Positions 9,596 to 27,212 are shown, counted from the first letter of the stretch. The stretch is 64,000 nt of DNA from Eriocheir sinensis (GCF_024679095.1 NC_066515.1:22743717-22807716); one strand, 5' to 3'. The notes: generated by a model not told the origin, from the letters alone. Made by a program: numbers and translations.

Positions 9596-10985
9596 GAGGA
9601 GGAATAGGAGAAGGAGGAGGAGGAGGAGGAGAAGAAGATGAAAATGAAAAAGATGAAAAGCAGAACAAGAAGAAAAACAAAACGAAAAAAAAAAGATAAA
9701 GAAGAAAAAGAAAAAAAAGGAGAAAGAAGGAAATGTAGGTGAAAGACGAGAATGGACAATAATAAAGAGAAGAAAAGAAGAAAATTAAGAAGACAAGCTA
9801 TGAAGAAGGAGATAATTATTCGGAAATACTTCAAAGCCAAAAAAAAAGAGGGAGACCAAAAGAAAACAAGAGAAGAGGCAGTATCGTATATAAGAAGAAA
9901 GGGGGAAAACAATAATGACCAACAGAAGAAAACAAAAAAAAGACAGGAGGAAGAAAAAAGGAGGTCAGTAGCTAGAGTAAGAATGAAGGGATAACTGCAA
10001 GAAAGGAATGTAAGTGGAGATAAGGAGAGACCTGTAAGAAAAGAAAAAAAAGGAAGATCATTATGTAAGAAGGTGAAGGAGGAGAGGGAAGAACAGGAGG
10101 AGGATAGTGAAGAATGTTGATAGAGAAAAGTTAAAAATAAGAGGATGAGGAGAAGGTTGAGGAGATGGAGGATTAGGAAAACAAAAAAGAAAATGAGGAG
10201 GAGAACGAGGAGAACGAGGAAGAAAAGGAGGAGGAGGAGGAGGAGAAGAACAAAGAAGAGAAGGAGAAGGAGGAGTACGAGAACAAAGAAGAGGAGAAAG
10301 AAAGAACAGGGAACAGTCAGCAAACACAAGGTCGAGGATTGGTAAAGGTAGATAAGGAGGATGAAGAGGAGGAGGAGGAAGAGGACAAGAAGGAAGAGGA
10401 AGAGGAGGATGAGGAAGAGGACTAGGAGGAGGACGAAAACGAGGAGGAGGAGAAGGAGGAGACGCATAAAGACGAAGAGGAGGTAAAAAGAACAAGGAAC
10501 AGCCTGTGAACATAACGATGAAGGTTGGTAGAGGAGGAAGAAGAGGAGGAGGAGGAGGAGAGGACGAAAAGGAGGAGGAGGAGGAGAAGAATAAAGACGA
10601 AGAGAACGAAGGTTGGTGGAGGAGGAAGAAGGAGGAGGAGGAGGAGGAGGAGGAGGAGGAGGATGAGAGGACGAAAAGGAGGAGGAGGAGGAGAAGAATA
10701 AAGACGAAGAAGGGGTAAAAAGAACAAGGAACAGTCTACAAACATAAGAACGAAGGTTGGTGAAGGAGGAGGAAGAGGAGGAGTAGGAGGAGGAGAGGAC
10801 GAGGACGAGAAGGAGGAGGAGGAGGAAGAGAAGAATAAAGACGAAGAGGAGACAGAAAGAACAAGGAACAGTCTACACACATAAGAACGAAGGTTGGTGA
10901 AGGAGAAGAGAGGAGGAGGAGGAGGAGGAGGAGGGCAAAAAGAAGGAGGAGAATAAGGAGGAAGGACAGGCAGCAGGAGGCGGTG
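9596..10985. repeat. 1.4-kb polypurine tract with embedded conserved islands
   Basis: The plus strand is almost entirely A and G ((GGA)n, (GAA)n, GAGGAAGA). Four islands of about 50 bp keep non-purine bases: AAGAACAAGGAACAGTCTAC, then ACATAAGAACGAAGGTTGGT. Their GAACAG marks lie at 10311, 10498, 10729 and 10866, separated by GGA expansions of different lengths. Long open frames on both strands (L/F/S or R/K/E rich) are composition artefacts. Such purine-pyrimidine tracts can form triplexes. Confidence 0.9.
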
Positions 10986-11020
10986 GCAAAACATGTCGTT
11001 GTCCCTCCCTGCGAACAAGG

Positions 11021-11065
11021 CGCTAATGAGTGTAATTAAGGTGGACGAGCGGATTAATTGCCCTG
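11021..11065 (+). promoter_or_regulatory. Cluster of homeodomain-type TAAT sites
   Basis: CGCTAATGAGTGTAATTAAGG followed by CGGATTAATTGCC. The first part repeats the arrangement seen at 55390 (CGCTAATGACGGTAATTAG). Function is inferred from motif form only. Confidence 0.25.
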
Positions 11066-11117
11066 GTTGAAAGGACACCGAGCATGTTTGTTGATAACCT
11101 GGGACGGGGACGAGGCG

Positions 11118-11118
<1 letters not shown>

Positions 11119-11170
<52 letters not shown>
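11119..11170. repeat. (CA)n microsatellite
   Basis: About 26 CA units; a (GT)n array lies 115 bp downstream in the opposite sense. Confidence 0.97.
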
Positions 11171-11173
<3 letters not shown>

Positions 11174-11281
11174 ACAGGTGAGATAGGTGTGGTTGTTTGT
11201 CTATGGTAAGAAAAACACGCAAAGTATGGGTTGTTTATGTATTCAAGAGTGTTATGTAAAGTGTTTGTTTTTTGGCTGTGT

Positions 11282-11284
<3 letters not shown>

Positions 11285-11341
<57 letters not shown>
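11285..11341. repeat. (GT)n microsatellite
   Basis: About 28 GT units, complementary in sense to 11119-11170. Confidence 0.97.
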
Positions 11342-11343
<2 letters not shown>

Positions 11344-11400
11344 CTATGCCAAATTGTTTTAAATGTGAAAATATTCCTCTATTTACATTTATGCATTGAA

Positions 11401-11600
11401 TTACTTCCTCTTTTTTTCTTTTTTTACTCACATTATCATCATTGCTACCGTCTTCCTCTTCTCACACTTCTCTCCACCTTTCTTCCTCTATTTCACCTCT
11501 TCCACTTCCCCTTCACTAATGCCTCCCCTCCTCTTCACCTCCCTCTCCTCCTCCTCCTCCTCCACCTCCACCCACCTTTGCCTCTCCCACAACTCCTGCC
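11401..11600. repeat. Pyrimidine-rich tract with (CTC)n
   Basis: TTTTTTTCTT, CTTCCTCTTC and CTCCTCCTCCTCCTCC runs; no gene. Confidence 0.8.
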
Positions 11601-11775
11601 AATGAGCGTCCTCCTCCCCATTTCCTTCATCATCTGTTATTAGGTAGTTCAGGAAAGCGAGGAAAGGAGGGAGGTGGGGCCGCGACCTGGGACCCGCTGC
11701 CACCAAGGTCCTAGCGTGAGGGACGAGCCGGGTATTAACATAAAGAGAAGAGATTTGCATTGATAAGTCGGTCCT

Positions 11776-11918
11776 GGTACTTGGTGGTGGTGGTGGTGGA
11801 GGGAGTGGTGGTAATGGTAGTGATTGGGGGTGGGAGTGGTGGTGTTAGGAGTGGTGGTGTGGGTAGTATTAGGAGTAGTTGAGGGTCGTTGGTATATGTG
11901 GGAGTTTCAAAGTTAGAC

Positions 11919-11951
<33 letters not shown>

Positions 11952-12067
11952 AAACTGATACCCTTTTTATCAGTAGAAGTATTAATAGCAGCAGAACCGG
12001 TTGTGATAGTTTAAACACCAAACAGAATCAGAAACATCAACAGTAGCAGTGGTAATAGCCATATCAA

Positions 12068-12100
<33 letters not shown>

Positions 12101-12186
12101 ATGTGGTAGTGGTGGTGGTTGTCGTAGTAGTAGTAGCAGCAATAGCAGTAGTAGTAGTAGCCGTGGTGGTGGTGGTGGTGGTGGTG
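11776..12186. repeat. (GGT)n/(AGT)n trinucleotide domain
   Basis: Alternating GGTGGTGGT and AGTAGTAGT arrays (11776-11860, 11918-11950, 12066-12186) with short spacers. The shared GTGGTAGT units suggest stepwise interconversion by point change and slippage. Confidence 0.9.
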
Positions 12187-12259
12187 TCAGCGGGGGGCCT
12201 CTCGTTCCTTCAGTCCACCACATGGCGCGCCCTCAGGAGAACGTGAGAAGAATGAATGC

Positions 12260-12300
12260 TCCTCCTCCTCCTCCTCCTCCTCCTCCTCCTCCTCCTCCTC
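12260..12300. repeat. (CTC)n microsatellite
   Basis: About 14 CTC units. Confidence 0.95.
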
Positions 12301-12362
12301 ACTTCACCCTGACGACACCCAAAAACATCACGCCAGTTACTTTACTTTTGCCAGTTTCTCAT

Positions 12363-12365
<3 letters not shown>

Positions 12366-12413
<48 letters not shown>
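12366..12413. repeat. (CT)n microsatellite
   Basis: About 24 CT units. Confidence 0.96.
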
Positions 12414-12415
<2 letters not shown>

Positions 12416-12898
12416 CTTGTTTCATTAAGGATTTTCTACCTCCCATCATCTTTTAACTCTTCCTCTCTCCATCTTTTACTTTACGTTCCTTTAAGCCAAA
12501 CAAAGCTGGATTTTTATGAGTCAATTTCTGTCAGTTTTCATCACGTGTCTGCTCATTAGCTTTCCCTCCTTCCCTTGTTTTCTTTCGCGTTTATATATAT
12601 TCTTCGTTTTGTCTTTTGTGTTGCTTCTCGCTTTTTCTTCTTTTTCGTCCTCTCCTCTCGATATTTATGACTTGTGTTTGCTTTACTTTATTCCACCGGT
12701 TTTGTTGTTGTTTTTTTTTGGTTTTATTTATATCAATTTTCGTTCAAGTTTACTCTTCCTCCTCTTTGTTCCCTCTCATTTTCAATTACCGTGGCTATTA
12801 TTTCCTTGTTATCCTCCATTATATTCTTTGCTGTTCATATTTCGTTTTCTTTCTTTCTGTACCCGCATGATACTTACTTCCCCTCCCCACGTTTGTTT

Positions 12899-13619
<721 letters not shown>

Positions 13620-14140
13620 ATGATGTTTGTCTGTCTGTCTGTCTGTATGTGTGTCTATATATATGTCTATCTTTATCTATCAGTCTATCTATTTAGTCTC
13701 ATTTTATCTATATGTCTATCTATCTGCATCTTCAAATCACTAACTCATTCAATCCGTTTCCTAACTTATCACCTTCAAGTAACTTCACTCAGCCTCTTGT
13801 TCCCATGTATGTGTCTATTTATATCTATCTATTTAGCTATCTATCTATCAGTCTTTCTATCTATCTGTCTATCTGTCAATACATCTTCATATCACAAACT
13901 CATTCAACCCGTTTTCTAACTTACCGCCATCAAGTAACCTTACTGTGCTTCTTGTTCCTATGCATGTATCTATCTATATCAATCTATTTACCTATCTATA
14001 TCACTTTCATTCAATCCATCTGTGTATCTTATCTATCTATCTACCTTTCCTTATCTTCATTAACTCACTAACTCATTCAACTCGCTTCCTAACTTATCAT
14101 CCCCAAGTAACATCACCGAGTCTCATGTTCCCGTGTTCTC
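13620..14140. repeat. Compound minisatellite, unit about 155-173 bp, with (TCTA)n
   Basis: AACTCATTCAACCCGTTTCC-type blocks fall near 13742, 13897 and 14070. Each is followed by TAACTTA..CAAGTAAC and preceded by TATCTATC arrays of differing length. Open frames are tetranucleotide translations. Confidence 0.85.
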
Positions 14141-14322
14141 CTCGTCACATTTTCCCTTTTCGTTATTTATTATTCCATCAGCGGGTGTAATTATCAACAT
14201 TTGGAAAGGTAAATGATACGTGTTAGGCGCCTCAAGGTAGCGGCGGGTAAGTTGCAGTGTTTCTCATGATTATTTGACTTTTAAATTGTGGTGTGAGAGG
14301 AGTTGGCAGACACCATATACGT

Positions 14323-14324
<2 letters not shown>

Positions 14325-14366
<42 letters not shown>
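14325..14366. repeat. (CT)n microsatellite
   Basis: About 20 CT units. Confidence 0.96.
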
Positions 14367-14370
<4 letters not shown>

Positions 14371-14850
14371 CTTATATTTTCTCTCCTTCTCTTTCGTCTC
14401 TCTTTTCTCGCTTTTATCCTCTCTCCTTTCCTTCTTTTCTCTCTACTTTCTCCTCAGTTTCTTTTCTCTTTCCTTACTTATTTTTCGTTGTTTATGTTTG
14501 CTCTTTCTCTCTTCCTATCATCCGCTTCTTATCTGTCTCATTCTTTTGCTTTCTCCATTGTTTATCACTTTTATCTATATTCCCATGATTTCGTTTTTTG
14601 ATGCGGTTTTTTTTTCGTTTTCCATTCTCTGTTTTTCTTGTCCTCGTTCTTTTCCTTCTTCTCCTTCTCCTCCTGTTCTTCCTTATCCTCGTTTTCCTTA
14701 TCTCGTTCCTTTTTTAGTTTCTCCTTTTATTATGTCAACTTCCATTTCCTTCCTTTATTGCCACATTTTTCTTCTCCTCCTCTTCCCTTTCCTCCTCATC
14801 TTTCTCGTCGTCCTTCTCTTCCTCCTCCTCCTCCTCCTCCTGCTGCGTAA
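14367..14850. repeat. Pyrimidine-rich low-complexity tract
   Basis: TTTCTCTCC, CTTTTCTC and CTCCTCCTCC runs; the 194-aa plus-strand frame here is compositional. Confidence 0.8.
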
Positions 14851-14913
14851 ACCGGTTCGTCTGTTGGTCTTCGCTCCGCAGCTGTGAGTACCTGGCTCTC
14901 TGTGAATGATAAT

Positions 14914-15785
<872 letters not shown>

Positions 15786-15799
15786 AGAGGGAAGGGAAG

Positions 15800-16208
15800 G
15801 GAAGGAAAATAAGGTAGCGGGAAGAAAAGGAGGTAAACAGGACGGAGAAAAAGAGGAAAGACGAAAAGATGGAATTAGGAAGAAAATAGTAGTGAGGAGA
15901 AAAGGAGGTAAACAGGATGGAGCAAAAGAGGAAAGAAGAAAAGATGGAATTAAGGAAAAAAAAGTAGTGAGAAGAAAAGGAGGTAAACAGGATGGAGCAA
16001 AAGAGGAAAGAAGAAAAGATGGAATTAAGGAAAAAAAAGTAGTGAGAAGAAAAGGAGGTAAACAGGATGGAGCAAAAGAGGAAAGAAGAAAAGATGGAAC
16101 AAAGGAGTAAAAAGTAGTGAGAAGAAAAGGAGGTAAACAGGATAGAGCAAAAGAGGAAAGAAGAAAAGACGGAATTAAGGAAGACAGCACTAGTGAGGAG
16201 AAAAGGAA
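15800..16208. repeat. Tandem minisatellite, unit 75 bp, about 5.4 copies
   Basis: The mark AGAAAAGG followed by AGGTAAACAGG occurs at 15823, 15898, 15973, 16048 and 16123, exactly 75 bp apart, with a broken sixth copy at 16191-16208. Because 75 is divisible by three, 25-residue repeats appear open on both strands (KGGKQDGAKEERRKDGIKE on plus; F/L/S/P-rich on minus). Variants are single-base changes. I regard it as non-coding. Confidence 0.95.
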
Positions 16209-16418
16209 GGAAAAAGTACACGCAATAAGAGTACTTGCTATGGTTATTTTTAAAAGAAACACACGTGCACCTCCAACTTGTGTAGCTTCGTCGGCACGTT
16301 GAGCGGGAGTCATGAACGAGAAAAATAATGCCGGTAATAACTTCCTATCAAGAATTTGCATAACGATCAGTGATAAAAGTCATCGCGGGCAAATTTCATA
16401 AAGAAACAAACGGGTGAA

Positions 16419-16453
16419 TCAAACTTGCCTATCTTCGTAAATATGCAAAGTGG
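16419..16453 (+). repeat. 35-bp dispersed repeat, copy 1
   Basis: TCAAACTTGCCTATCTTCGT followed by AAATATGCAAAGTGG. The second copy is 525 bp downstream with three differences. Contains ATATGCAAA, close to the POU octamer. Confidence 0.75.
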
Positions 16454-16943
16454 AAGGCATGACACGAACCCTTCCTTGCCCCTCCTCCTCTCCAGGGACA
16501 ACGTTGCCAGCTTGTCGTACTCAGCCGCTTATATTTCCCGACTTCCTACCCCCAAACTGTCTTCTGGGCTCCAATAACGAAATAATCCATAGTTATCGTT
16601 AAAAGAGTTAGATTCTGATGTTTCTTGGCAATAGTTAGGCGTCAGAAACCGGTAAATACTATGCTCTGAGTATTACAATTTGGCATCGGTGTCCAGGTAT
16701 GCCATGTTATCGTACTCACCACACTGGATTTTTCTATTTCTAACGCATATCTATTGTAAAACACCCTCTGCAGTTAAGATTTTTGGCAATGACTAGAAGT
16801 GGGCGAAGTTATTTTTGTGGGTGCGATGTTTATTTTAGACTGAAATTGTGAAATATATGAGGCTGAGTACGATGGTTTGATAACCTTGCTCCTCTCCCCG
16901 ACCCCAACAAGAGAAAAAAAGAGAAGAAAATGTATTGTTCAGT

Positions 16944-16978
16944 TCAAACTCGCACATCTTCCTAAATATGCAAAGTGG
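16944..16978 (+). repeat. 35-bp dispersed repeat, copy 2
   Basis: TCAAACTCGCACATCTTCCT followed by AAATATGCAAAGTGG. The flanks on both sides are unrelated to those of copy 1. Confidence 0.75.
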
Positions 16979-17226
16979 GCACGATGATGGAAAAAAATGG
17001 ATATTCTGCCGTCTTCCTGCGCGCTGTAATTGCCGTGCGACGCGGGGTGACAGAACGGCCTGGGAAACACTGGCCCAGGGATCTCCTCTGACGGCCATGA
17101 TTCGTATCCGCGATGAATTTATGCGTCAGTTACCCATTCTGAGTTTCACCTGTGCACATGGAGGTTAATTTACTGAAGGAATAGAACGAAAAAAAGGAAA
17201 GTGTGTTTGTTCTCCTTGTACTGGAC

Positions 17227-17228
<2 letters not shown>

Positions 17229-17322
<94 letters not shown>
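17229..17322. repeat. (GA)n microsatellite
   Basis: About 47 GA units. Confidence 0.98.
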
Positions 17323-17324
<2 letters not shown>

Positions 17325-17430
17325 ATTATTTTTTGCGTGTGATATTAAGTTTTGGTTTATATGTATTGTTTTTATGGGCTGTTATTCTTGTTGTTTATTG
17401 AGATGTTATAAATTTGGTGGGGGAGAAATT

Positions 17431-17548
<118 letters not shown>

Positions 17549-17639
17549 GGAAGAACGCCATCTCATAATACATACAATACAGCCAGAGTCAAATTACAAT
17601 ATATATACGATACAGACTCAGACTCACCTCCAACTGCCC

Positions 17640-18065
17640 TCTCCTTCTCCTCCTCCTCCTCCTCCTCCTCCTTAAGCGTCCCTCACTTCCTCTCCTTCTT
17701 TCATGAGTCTAGATGGAGACGGGATATGCTGTTTGTTTTTCTCTCTTTCTCTTTTTCTACCTCTTTTTTTTTTCTCTATCTATCTTTCTTAATCTTTCCT
17801 TCACAAATCTTATAACTTTCCTACTTCCTTCCTCTCCTTTCTTCATTTGGCTTTCCTGTCTCCCTTCGTTCCTTCGATTCTCCTTACTTTCAACTACCTG
17901 ATTTTTCTTCCTTGTTATATCCAGCCACTTCTTTCTTATCTCCCTTCCTCTCGCCCTCCTTCTTATTCTCTTTTCTTTATTCCTTTCTTCTTTCTTTTAA
18001 ACTTCTTCTTTCCTTGTTTCCCTTTCCTCCCTGCCTTGCTCAGCGCCACCCTACTCACCCGCCTC
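17640..18065. repeat. Pyrimidine-rich tract with (CTC)n
   Basis: CTCCTCCTCC at 17650-17673, then CTTTCTT/CTTCC runs; no gene. Confidence 0.75.
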
Positions 18066-19475
<1,410 letters not shown>

Positions 19476-19605
19476 GAACATATCCATAAAAAAAAATCCC
19501 CACCTTCAGTGATGTTTCCTTAATGATAACCATAAAAAACAAAAAACAATAAAAACAATAACAAAAAAGAAACACGCTCACATCCGTCTCCCGTGAATGT
19601 GTCAG

Positions 19606-19606
<1 letters not shown>

Positions 19607-19652
<46 letters not shown>
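19607..19652. repeat. (TG)n microsatellite
   Basis: About 23 TG units. Confidence 0.97.
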
Positions 19653-19655
<3 letters not shown>

Positions 19656-19804
19656 AGATCATCCCGGCCTCGCCCTCGCCCTCTTTTGTCCTTCACCGGA
19701 TACGCACACGAAGAAAAAAAACGCACACGGAACAAACTTACATGTCCGACACAGACCGAAGGAGGCGTTTCTAGTTTCCCGAGTCCATGTTTCTCCCCCC
19801 CCCC

Positions 19805-19856
19805 GCTCCTCCTCCTCCTCTTCCTCCTCCTCCTCCTCCTCCTCCTCCTCCTCCTC
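19805..19856. repeat. (CTC)n microsatellite
   Basis: About 17 CTC units with one TTC interruption, preceded by a C-run. Confidence 0.95.
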
Positions 19857-19879
19857 AACTTGTCTGCAGGAGGAAGTGT

Positions 19880-20420
19880 TTTTGGGCTTGAAAGGTTAAG
19901 ATTATATGAAAGAAGAGGAAGAGAAGGATAAGAAGGTGAAGGAGGAGAAGGAGGAGGAGACAAGGATGAGAGGAAGGAGATGAAGAGCGAGGAGGGGACA
20001 CATGAGGGTGCGTTGGTGAGTTTGTAGGTAGTGAAAAGAGGAGAAAGTCATATAGAGAGGAGAGAAGAGAAAGGGAAATGTATTTGAGTATAGGAAAGAG
20101 TGGAGGATAAGTGTATAAAGATGAGTAAAAAGAATAGAATAGAATTGTAGAGGAGTAAAAAGACAAAGAAGACAAGAAAAGAAGGTATGAGAGATAATGG
20201 AGGAAAGTCAATGAGAGATAAAAGAAAAGGAAAGGAGAAATAAAGACAAGGAAAGGGAAGGAAAATCTGAAGGTGGTGGAGAAACAAAGGGAAAAAAAAA
20301 GGAAGGTGAGGAGGAAAGTCTCTTCGGAGGAAAGCTATTTTAGGAAACTCACGGCGGAGGAGGAGAATCTTGAAGGAGAGAGAAAAGTCGTGGAGCAAAG
20401 TTTGGAGGGAAGAAGCGTCG
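19880..20420. repeat. Purine-rich low-complexity tract
   Basis: GGAGGAGAAG and GAAAGGAAAG runs on the plus strand. Confidence 0.7.
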
Positions 20421-20784
20421 TCAGAGGATATTACAGAAATACCAGAAAGAATTGCAATGCGTTGATCCAATTTTTTTCCCTCAGTTTTCATTTATTTGAG
20501 AATATTGCACTTCCTGTCCCCATTAGTGTTATTATTGTGTCCTCTGTCTGTCCCTCTCTCGATTTTGATCTCACAATGTTGCGTTTATTGGAAATGATGC
20601 CGGAGTGTTTTTGGTTTCCCATGATTTTCTCTATCTCATTTTTCGTGTTTTTTTGTGTTTTTTTTGGGGGTGACTTCCTCTCGTATTGTTATTTTGTTTC
20701 ATATGATTTTCTTTCTTGTTTTTAGTTGCCATTATTTATTTTTTTATATTGCCACTTCCTTTGTGTTTACGTGGTCACATAATA

Positions 20785-20950
<166 letters not shown>

Positions 20951-21439
20951 ACCCACGCAGGGATTAAAAGCACAACTCTCACCGAACTCAGGAAGTCATG
21001 AATAACACTCCCAGACTGAAGGAGATAAAGAAGAAGAGGGCGAAGAAGAAGAAAATGATGAAGAAGAAAAGATGAGGATGGGTACAGATTAAAGAAAACG
21101 AAACACAAGAAAGAGGAGGTGATGATAAACCTGATAACAGAGAGGAAGTAGAAGAAAGAAAGAGATAGAAGAGCCTCGAGTGTACCTGCTGACTCACGCG
21201 TTCAGGTAATTCAAACTCATTAGACGATCATGATCACCTGTCTGAGTTATGTCACGTGTAATGTTCCCGATGTTCTTCCCTCTCGTTATATAAATACAGG
21301 GAGGACGACAGGTCAATGTGAAGATCTAATTTGTGGATTAGCGGCCACTCGCATCAGGGGGAGGATGTATAAATTACTCCCAGGCAGGCTGAGTCGACGA
21401 GTGAATACCAAGGAGACTCGTAAAGGTGATGGCGAGGTG

Positions 21440-22040
21440 AAGGGGAGTGTGGGAAGGTGGGGTGGGGACCGGTGGGAATGGGTAAGGAGGGTGTGGGAAG
21501 AGATTCGTAAGGGGATGGGAGTGCTGGGTGAAGATAGGGATAGTAGAGAATGGGGAATAAGAAGGAATGGGTAACTTTGTAGTGGTCTAAAAGGGATGGG
21601 TGTGCTGGGTGACGATGAGTAGCGGTCTGAAAATATGGAGGAATGGGTTGGTATAGGTCTGAAAGGGATGGGTGTGCTGGGTGAGGATAGGGATAGTAGA
21701 GAATGGTAATAAGAAGGAATGGGTAACTTGGTAAAGGTCTTAAAGGTGCTGGGTGAAGACAGGGATAGTAGAGGAAAGGGAATATCTAGGAATGGGTAAC
21801 TTGGCGGGGTCGTAAGGGGATGGGTGTGCTCGGTGAGGATAGGAATAGCAGAGGAATGGGAATAAGAAGGAATAGGTAACTTGGTAAAGGTCTTAAAGGT
21901 GTTGGGTGAAGACAGGGATAGTAGAGGGAAGGGAACAGGAATGAATGGGTAACTTATTAGAGTCTTAAAGGGAATGGGTGTGCTGGGTGAGGGTAGAGAT
22001 AGCACAAGAAAGGGAATGTTAAAGAATGGGTAACTTGGAA
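21440..22040. repeat. Degenerate G-rich minisatellite, unit about 80-90 bp
   Basis: GGGTGAAGATAGGGATAGTA-type blocks and AATGGGTAACTTGGTA-type blocks alternate at least seven times with insertions and deletions. The minus-strand 230-aa frame rich in S, P, L and T is a translation of it. Confidence 0.8.
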
Positions 22041-23130
22041 GCAGTAGTGATTATGTTGTCTGGTAGAGTGTACTGTATATGATATGAAGGTTGGAATGGG
22101 TGATAGGAAGCATAAACAAATCTGTACTAGTGGTTATGTTGGGTATGTGTGGTGAAGAAGAGGAAGAAGAAGAGATCTGTGGGATGGGTATGTGAAGTAA
22201 TGGTGATAGGTGGTAGGGAACATAAGGTTAATGGTAGAGGTGTGGGATATCGGTGATGGGGTTTGGGAGAAAGAGAGCATCTGATATGGGTATAGGAGTT
22301 TGCGTCTAAGCCTGAATACTTGAGGTGAAGATGAGGAAGACATGATTAGTGATGAAAAACGTAATGGAATGGGTAGTCGTTGTGATGGGATCTTTTGGTA
22401 ATTGAGTATTTAAAGAAAGTTTTTTATAGGTGATGTGTGTGTAAGGTGAAGGTGTGGAAGTGAAGGCGGACGGTATGAGATAGGAAGGAAGAGGTGATCG
22501 GGGGAATGGAAATGTGTGCTCAAGATTAAGATGGGGACGTGTGATGGGTGTGAGAAGATGTACTTTTGTGGACACGTGTGTGGCGTGAAGATAAGTTGTG
22601 ATAGGGAAATTTTTTATTCAGTGTGAGGGATAAGAGATGTTGGTAAGTCGTGAGTGAATGCGAGAAGGAAAAAAAAGGAGAAAATATGTGAATAAGTAGA
22701 CTGTGAAAAGGATAGTGGGAGAGATAAAGTAAAGGTGAGTATGAAGAATGATAAAAGATGAGAGGAAAAAATATAAAGGTGCATTTGATTGGGTGAGTAA
22801 GACAGGTGTAAGGATATGAGAGGCGTGAGAAGTATACGTGTGAGGGAAGGGTTACACGGGTTCCCAAAATGATACGAGACCAGGTGAAGGAGAATGAGAT
22901 AAACACAGAGAATACATTGATGGATTAGGACAGGTGAGGCAAAGTTAGGGAAGGAGGAAGAGGAGGAGGAGAAGGAGGGGGAGGAGAAGGTCATTGTACG
23001 TGGAATCCAGTATGAGGAATAGGTGAATAAGTCTGAATGATCCGTAAAAGTGTGATTGAGAGGGAGTGATAAAAGGAGTAGATGGATGAATGAGGTTGAG
23101 TGGAGGCGGAGTGGGGAGATGAATGGATGC
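22041..23130. repeat. Purine-rich region with weak G/A/T repeats
   Basis: GTGATGGG, GAGGAAGA and GGTGAAG motifs recur without a fixed unit; frames on the minus strand are compositional. Confidence 0.5.
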
Positions 23131-23239
23131 ATGAGTGGATAAGTGAGAAAGATGGGTCATTGTTTTGCTTAAGTTAGAGAGAGATGGATGAGCGGGTGGA
23201 TCTGATGAGGAGGGTGATATCTGTTATTCCTGGTGTTGA

Positions 23240-23241
23240 AG

Positions 23242-23276
<35 letters not shown>
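23240..23276. repeat. (GT)n microsatellite
   Basis: About 17 GT units. Confidence 0.95.
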
Positions 23277-23277
<1 letters not shown>

Positions 23278-23394
23278 TGATGCGGATAGGCGTGGGGACT
23301 CTTGAGGTAGATAAATGAGGATGGAAGGAGCTGTGCGGTGGAGTGAGAAAGATGTATGGTGCTTCATTTGAATACGACATAAATTAGAGAAAAG

Positions 23395-23720
23395 AAAAGA
23401 GAGAGGAAGAAGTTACACTTTAAACCGAAACAAATGTAACCAGCAACAGATGACGGAAGTAGCCGAGGAAGAAGAAACAAAAGAATAATGTAATGATGTT
23501 GAAGAAGAATAAAAGAAGAGGATAGTAATAAAAACAGCAATCGCAATAAAAACAACACCAGAAACAGATGCAAAAGAAAAAAAAATCTAGCAACAACAGC
23601 AGAAAGAGTAAGAAGCCAAAAAAAAAAGGACAGTTGAAAGAGCAAGAAGAATCTGAATAAAGAAGTAAGATAGCCAAAAAAAAGAAGACAGGCGTAAGAG
23701 AACAAACAGGAAGAGCAACA
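23395..23720. repeat. A/G-rich tract
   Basis: GAAGAAGAAAC, AAAAAAAAAGGAC and AAAAAAAAGAAG runs; L/F-rich minus-strand frames are artefacts. Confidence 0.65.
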
Positions 23721-24134
23721 TGAACGTAGCAGAAGGTGAACGTGTGAATGAGGCTGGTGGTGATTGCATGAAATTATAGGAACGCAGGTAGAAGGAAGTC
23801 ACACCTGGGCCACAACCATCACCCCCTCCTCCTCCTCCTCCTCCTCTTCCTCATCTCCCACCACCACAGGGACGCTCACTCATACATCATCACCTCACTC
23901 ATTCATCACCTCCTCCCCTGAATACCAAGGACACACGCGCTATTAATATGCATGATCGATTCCCGGCCATGAGTGTTGCCAATTCAGAATATAATGAAAT
24001 CTTGTGTAGCCTCTTTCATCTGCATATATGGTGAGTTATTTATGTGGGTTAGCCATTGTTATTCTTCGTGGTTCGGTTTATTTTAAGGAGTTTGTAATGT
24101 GTTTTCGTGGAGGAAGGGGTGGGAGGGTAGGGAG

Positions 24135-24172
24135 GTGTGTGTGTGTGTGTGTGTGAGATGTGAGCACTGTCT

Positions 24173-24237
<65 letters not shown>
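24135..24237. repeat. (GT)n-spacer-(CA)n inverted microsatellite
   Basis: (GT)10 then GAGATGTGAGCACTGTCTCT, then (CA)31. GTGTGTGTGAGA and TCTCTCACACAC are near-perfect inverted arms around a short loop. Confidence 0.93.
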
Positions 24238-27060
<2,823 letters not shown>

Positions 27061-27094
27061 ATCTCCTCCTCCTCCTCCTCCTCCTCCTCCTCCG
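27061..27094. repeat. (CTC)n microsatellite
   Basis: About 11 CTC units. Confidence 0.93.
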
Positions 27095-27210
27095 CCTTCG
27101 TATCAGTAGCTGCTTCGTGCTCCTCTTGCAAGTTACTGCTGGCAATGTTCTCCTCCTATCAGCCTTGTGCCAAACCCGTCCATTACGTATTCCTGTTGAT
27201 TGAGGGAGCT

Positions 27211-27212
<2 letters not shown>

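Noticed and set aside
9544..10467. 307-residue minus-strand open frame, the longest of the window
   Set aside because: It is the pyrimidine strand of the 9.6-11 kb purine tract; L, F, S and V dominate because such DNA lacks stop codons. No domain.
19591..19899. Frames mixing VCVCVC with an apparently unique middle
   Set aside because: Simple-repeat translations on either side; the middle has no conserved motif or splice support.
21313..22005. 230-residue minus-strand frame rich in S, P, L and T
   Set aside because: A translation of the degenerate 80-90 bp minisatellite.
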